From the NCBI GenBank assembly GCA_030374735.1, contig JASCIV010000844.1:1-11355 (forward strand): a stretch of 11,355 nucleotides of DNA, written 5' to 3'. The DNA is from Gracilaria caudata (taxonomy: Eukaryota; Rhodophyta; Florideophyceae; Gracilariales; Gracilariaceae). Of the stretch, positions 7,492 through 11,355 are shown one piece after another (position 1 is the first letter of the stretch; the number at the start of each line of letters is the position of its first letter). The notes beneath the pieces were generated by a model. The model saw only the letters and a list, made by a program, of their open reading frames with translations. It did no database searches and was not told the DNA's origin. The position numbers and the translations under genes were made by a program.

Positions 7492-8691
7492 CTATACGTA
7501 GTAAAGACTTTGACCACGCTCGTGCTGATCATTTGCCGCCGCCGCAGTGGTATTCTCAGTTTTCTGTTCTCCTGAACCACTCGACTTCTCTCTTCTTCTG
7601 CGGAACAGGTGCGGAACATTCATTTGCAAACTGTTGTACTCGTGTGAAGAATTCGATACTACCACAGTTCGTCCACCAGGTATATCTGAAGTTGCTATCA
7701 CTGGGTTGTTGGCGTCTACCAGGTTCCTGTCAACTACAGTCTTCTGCGCCCAGTGTAGAGGGTCGCTCACATCGTAGAAAATCCCATGTTTCAAGAAAAC
7801 GGTTGATAAAAGTGTTAAGAATGATGCCATCCACGCTCCTGCTAAGGCATAAATAAGTCCAAGACTCATTTCGGTGGCGTCCCTAGGTATCCTAAAATCA
7901 CAATTGCCACTCCCTTCGCCGGTGAATATCTCCCTACGTAACGCAACATCATCGGTCACGACTACAGCGAACGCAAAAGCCGCCCTTTTGGCAAACATTC
8001 TTTCCATCCCGGAAGCGTTGTACATTACTTCGGTCTTGAACACACGAAGCAGAGGCTTCTCCGCAATTACAGGCTCCACAAACTCACGACCCATAGTATG
8101 AGTGAATGTCACTTCACTTCCATTGATATACACGAACACACAATGTAAGTAAATGTCCTCGTCCGGATCTAATGGGTGCTTCCCGCATTCGTATACAACT
8201 CCGCTGTCGGGCAGCACTTCATCTGGCGGTACAGTGCGCTCGAAACGAAGTATTGGATCGTTACACTGAAACCTGGATCCGTCCTCAGTAGATATAAATC
8301 CTGAATGCAGATTGACATGGGTTTGGTTGACATCAAGACATTTCAAAAGGACTACATCGGTCGGCTCCAAATAGCCTGTCACGCCTTGACTTACTGTCAA
8401 AGGATCCACAGAAGTACATGGCATGTTCTCCAATGTGAAAGTCTGCGCGGGGTCGCTGAAGAACGAGTTGAACGCTTCGAGAATGATGAACGCCATTGTG
8501 GCTAGCACTGCCAGGAATTTAGTGCGCCGTCGATGGCGACGGATGTTGATCTTTCCGCCTCTCCGCAGTTTCACACACTCGAAAAATGTATTGTAACGTA
8601 ATGCGGCAAATAGTAAAGCAATCTCTGCAGCACCAGATACAAAAGTGACGAAGAGACTGACATATTGAGACTTGAAAGGAATAAGAACCAT
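7492..8691 (-). CDS. Predicted three-span membrane glycoprotein with Cys-rich outer loop (399 aa)
   Basis: Three hydrophobic segments are visible at about 9-32, 59-78 and 275-300. A strongly basic loop between the first two (41-58, with RRHRRR) should be cytosolic by the positive-inside rule. This puts residues 79-274 outside or in the lumen and the tail (301-399) in the cytosol. The outer region fits: it has six cysteines (92, 118, 143, 169, 184, 264), enough for three disulfides, and N-glycosylation sequons at Asn122, Asn190 and Asn225. The tail is Ser/Asn-rich with a basic patch (RRRREK at 364-369). The start has G at -3 and +4, and an in-frame TGA lies 28 bases upstream (8719-8721). No enzyme motif is seen. 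A surface or endomembrane receptor-like or structural role is possible but unproven, and I do not recognise the family. Confidence 0.78.
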   Translation of the reverse strand: MVLIPFKSQYVSLFVTFVSGAAEIALLFAALRYNTFFECVKLRRGGKINIRRHRRRTKFLAVLATMAFIILEAFNSFFSDPAQTFTLENMPCTSVDPLTVSQGVTGYLEPTDVVLLKCLDVNQTHVNLHSGFISTEDGSRFQCNDPILRFERTVPPDEVLPDSGVVYECGKHPLDPDEDIYLHCVFVYINGSEVTFTHTMGREFVEPVIAEKPLLRVFKTEVMYNASGMERMFAKRAAFAFAVVVTDDVALRREIFTGEGSGNCDFRIPRDATEMSLGLIYALAGAWMASFLTLLSTVFLKHGIFYDVSDPLHWAQKTVVDRNLVDANNPVIATSDIPGGRTVVVSNSSHEYNSLQMNVPHLFRRRREKSSGSGEQKTENTTAAAANDQHERGQSLYYV

Positions 8692-9240
8692 CCCAACTGA
8701 GAAACGAACGACGGCGATTCAGATTGGACTTGACGTATGCGGAGGAGTATCGAGGTTAGCCCATTTCGAAGCCCTATTTTTATGGCTGCGCGTGGACTCC
8801 ATTTGCTGAAAGAAAGCGTTGTATCGTATTGTTTATGTTGTCAAATGAATTACACCTTTTCTGCGTGAACGAGAGTTTGAGGCATTCTGTACACACTGAT
8901 ATTATTCCTATAATCGCAAAGCTCCTACTAGGGGCTGCGCTAGATTGGTTGACTTCCGAATATGATTCCCCTATTTCTACGTTTCCATCACAGCCAAGAT
9001 TTTTTAATGTGTTGCAATGTAGACACTGCGATGGAACCGCTGACTGTCTCTAGCTAGGGTAACCCTAGTTACCAGTACAGCACCTACAACGCAACCTTTT
9101 CCACAAGTCGGCTCCCGCTTCGAGCCGTCGTCTAGTGGCGTTCTACCTAAAAAGCGGCACCTACTGTAAGAGGCTCAGACAGGACTGCAACGGTGACCAG
9201 TGCTTTCAGGCGAGGGGCCCGTAAACAATTTTCGTTTTGA
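8692..9240. other. Spacer with no supported gene; overlapping small palindromes near 9054-9073
   Basis: It should contain the promoter of the minus-strand membrane-protein gene. The only structure noted is CTAGGGT-A-ACCCTAG at 9054-9068, overlapping GGTAAC (9058-9063) and GTTACC (9068-9073). A stretch near 9125 faintly recalls a tRNA D-arm, but no cloverleaf can be folded. Confidence 0.4.
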
Positions 9241-9945
9241 TGGTGGTCTTGCTCGAAGTGCGAGGGGTCGATCCTTTATACTTTGGCAGTTTTTGGTTCA
9301 CCATGGAGACTTGTAAACGATAAATATCGACCCACATGTATCATCTGCTCCGAAGTGCGTCACAATAGAGTTTTGTCTGACAGACGTAGCCTACACGTGT
9401 ACTCCACACCAAAGAGCCACATAACACAGAATGGACATTTCAACAACCCAAGTTGTTCTCTAGAATTGTTTTGTGGTTTGTGTCGCATCGTGAGTGAGGG
9501 CGGGCCATCGACAACCCGTAGATTGCATTACAGCAATTTTTGTGGGAAACTGAAAATTTTTACTGACTTGGCTTACCAAGCAACTCCCAAACACAGAATT
9601 GGCCTTTGTCAGCGAGATTTCATTCTCGCTGGTATGACCTTAACTGCAGCAGCTGCATCCAGTCGACATCTTCAGAGTAGAGTCTTCTCCAGCGGGTTTT
9701 CGTTGAAAGAGAACTTAGCAAATATCAAATGGGCTGAGGAACAAGTGCGAATTCAATCGATCCAGCAGAGCATCCTTTCTGGCCGGGACAACAAAAACGA
9801 TATATATCCCAAAGCCGAGCATCAGTGTTCTCCAGTCGTTCCTATGCACCCTGCATTCTTCATAACCACGTCGCATTCAGTGTTTAATATTCCGAGACAG
9901 GGGAAACACAAAGAAAAGGTGAGTATTCCGCCTTGGCGTCTTTGA
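9241..9945 (+). other. Long open frame of uncertain coding status, Cys pairs, possible exon
   Basis: The frame is open for about 234 codons between the TGA at 9238-9240 and the stop at 9943-9945, but has no Met near its start. The translation has CxxC-like pairs (C-S-K-C, C-I-I-C, C-G-L-C) in its first half. Its second half is nondescript. Near its end, AAG|GTGAGT at 9916-9924 is a near-perfect eukaryotic 5' splice donor. It could be an exon of a spliced gene, a decayed gene remnant, or a chance open frame. I did not find a matching acceptor that joins it to the downstream hydrolase frame. No domain is recognised. Confidence 0.25.
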
Positions 9946-10123
9946 CGTCATTCGCACATCCTCCCTTGCTTTCTTGATATATTTGAAGTGCTTCATAAGA
10001 AAGATACGTTCCTCTAATGTTGATACGGTGGTTGCATCACATGAACCGATTGTCACACGATGGACTATATGGAAGTCCAAGCTTGCAGCCGTATGGAGTT
10101 GTAGATCGCCGACCTTCCCCGCT

Positions 10124-11230
10124 ATGCTCTATGCGCGGATCATCTCAGGAATTATTGCGTTTACAGCTGTTATCTTTAGCATCTCTTTCGCCGGTCAGCT
10201 TCCTTCTTCAGGAAGTACGGACTAGCTTGCCTTCGTAGGTCAGCAACCGACTGCTGGCGCTCAGACGCCACTGGTTGCGGTTATTCTCAATGGTAGTAGA
10301 CAATTATCTTCGGATGGAACGGAAATCGTGTTCCAAAAGGCCGCTGTTGCTCGCGGTACCATTGTTTTACTTCGTGGTTGTTCGCATTCTGCTCCTGACT
10401 AGTTTTCACGGTCGAGTTGTTGTCGAGAATGCATTGGGTTACCAGAGGAAGTGAAGATTGCATACCAGTCTTTGCTTCGAGGATATTCTGTTGTCGCAGT
10501 TTCCTCTACGGACCGCAACCGCAAATGTTGGCACACACACCCAGAAGCACGTATAGGAGCTGATTATGAGCGAATTGAATCCGCGTTGAAAGTCGCTATG
10601 GACCTTGGCGTATATAATTCAGTGCGGCCATTGGTGGCTGTAGGGGTTTCGTCCGGGGGAGTATTTGCTTCATCCCTTCCACTTCGTTTTCCTGTAATTG
10701 CGGTTAACTCAATTGTGTCATCGTCCATTCTCACTGCATGGACTACTGAGTTCGCTCTTCAACAGAGTAATTATGTTCCACATGTGTTCACCCACATGGC
10801 CTACCGAGACGGACGTACCGCGAGGATGATTGCTTCCTCTATGTCGAAGTTGTTAAACATGGGAGTTCCATGCACAGAGTTCAGAGTAGACCCGAAGCCA
10901 GTGACATCGAAATTCCTTGTCCAATCGATTCCTCATCTGAACCATTCTCTCGCTTTTGAAATTGTCTCAGCGTTGAATTCTGCTGGTCACCTGGATTCGG
11001 TGTGGCGTCTGAAATCCGATCCGAGAAGGTCCTCGTGGAGAGACGCTGTTCAGCATTTACGAAGCAAAATGGGCGATTTACTAGTGCCTGATGCTTCCCC
11101 GTTATCGGAGGAACTGAATCGAGCATGGGCAGCTCACGAGATTACTTCCGAATATTTCGTCGAAACTCTGAGCTTCTTTGAGAAATCACTAAGGTCAAAC
11201 TCCGTTAGCTACTCAAGCCAAACAGTATAG
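10124..11230 (+). pseudogene. Alpha/beta-hydrolase-fold protein gene with two in-frame TAG stops
   Basis: One frame runs from the ATG at 10124 to the TAG at 11228 (368 codons), broken only by TAG at 10223-10225 (codon 34) and 10400-10402 (codon 93). An N-terminal hydrophobic stretch (codons about 5-24) suggests a signal peptide or anchor. The body matches an uncharacterised alpha/beta-hydrolase family of plants and algae. It has RGCSHS (codons about 85-90), then C-I-G-L-P-E-E-V, then RGYSVVAVSS with R-x-x-K-C-W, and the nucleophile elbow G-V-S-S-G at codons 174-178 (Ser176). It ends with a C-terminal D-P-R-R-S-S-W-R-D-A-V region. The catalytic acid and His cannot be assigned. The second TAG lies between the GCSHS and GLPEE motifs, where relatives carry an aromatic residue, and is one base from TGG (Trp). 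No frameshift exists and the rest is conserved, so inactivation would be recent; readthrough, unusual splicing or sequence error are alternatives. The GTG at 10451 is not a credible start. Confidence 0.78.
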
Positions 11231-11355
11231 CTATGCATACACATCGAAAGAAGAACCCACAATCCACTTTGCAAAATCCAGGGGGGTTACATTACTGCGA
11301 TTGTTGAACTGACCATTGAACTTGTTCGCCTGCTCGAAGCGGCACAATAGAACCT
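11231..11355. other. 3' flank of the hydrolase gene, no feature seen
   Basis: Only 125 bases remain to the window edge. I see no gene start, terminator-like structure or clear polyadenylation signal here. Confidence 0.4.

Noticed and set aside
8829..9053. 74-codon plus-strand open frame with a late hydrophobic stretch
   Set aside because: It starts at TTG in the computed frame, has no family features and lies in the promoter side of the membrane-protein gene.
9120..9200. tRNA-like segment (CCGTCGTCTAGTGGCG)
   Set aside because: It resembles a D-arm only; no anticodon arm, T-arm or acceptor pairing can be built.
10217..10240. A 24-bp GT...AG intron that would remove the first TAG in the hydrolase gene
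   Set aside because: It keeps the frame, but is far below usual intron sizes. The equivalent trick at the second TAG would delete the conserved GCSHS motif.
10223..10402. Reassigned TAG codon (TAG read as an amino acid)
   Set aside because: The membrane-protein and hydrolase frames both appear to end at TAG, and no other gene here contains internal TAG codons.
10451..10453. GTG at 10451 as the start of the hydrolase
   Set aside because: It splits the conserved C-I-G-L-P-E-E-V block. The family motifs continue upstream in the same frame, and GTG starts are not expected in a nuclear eukaryotic gene.

Overview
The window looks like nuclear DNA of an intron-poor eukaryote, most likely an alga. 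Long single-exon reading frames start in good eukaryotic initiation contexts, spacers of 0.5-1.5 kb separate them, and the products are eukaryote-style: a 15-repeat ankyrin protein, a secreted Cys-rich protein and a membrane glycoprotein. The right end carries a relative of an alpha/beta-hydrolase family that I know from land plants and algae. A red alga would fit this compact style, but the sequence does not prove it.

Layout. (1) 2-562 (+): the C-terminal part of a protein-kinase-like gene, cut by the window's left edge. (2) 560-815: a broken, frameshifted copy of part of the neighbouring ankyrin gene, starting at the kinase stop codon. (3) 816-1346: no gene seen. (4) 1347-4625 (-): an intact 1092-residue protein. 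It has 15 ankyrin repeats, a Pro-rich linker, a helical region with a hydrophobic Gly-rich segment, an acidic disordered stretch, and two tandem copies of an unrecognised domain of about 87 residues. (5) 4626-6165: a 1.5-kb gene-free, partly AT-rich spacer with a strong hairpin and weaker inverted repeats. (6) 6166-6642 (-): a small secreted Cys-rich protein. (7) 6643-7491: no gene seen. (8) 7492-8691 (-): a predicted three-span membrane glycoprotein with a Cys-rich outer loop. (9) 8692-9945: spacer plus a doubtful long open frame. (10) 10124-11230 (+): an alpha/beta-hydrolase gene interrupted by two in-frame TAG codons, one inside a conserved motif.

Nothing shows the genes acting as one pathway. 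Two themes stand out. One is a fast-evolving ankyrin locus, with block-duplicated repeats, a duplicated C-terminal domain and a degenerate partial copy beside a kinase. The other is a set of surface or secreted proteins without recognised families. The ankyrin protein is the best candidate for something undescribed: a repeat-type binding array joined to a possibly membrane-active helical region and a novel tandem C-terminal module.
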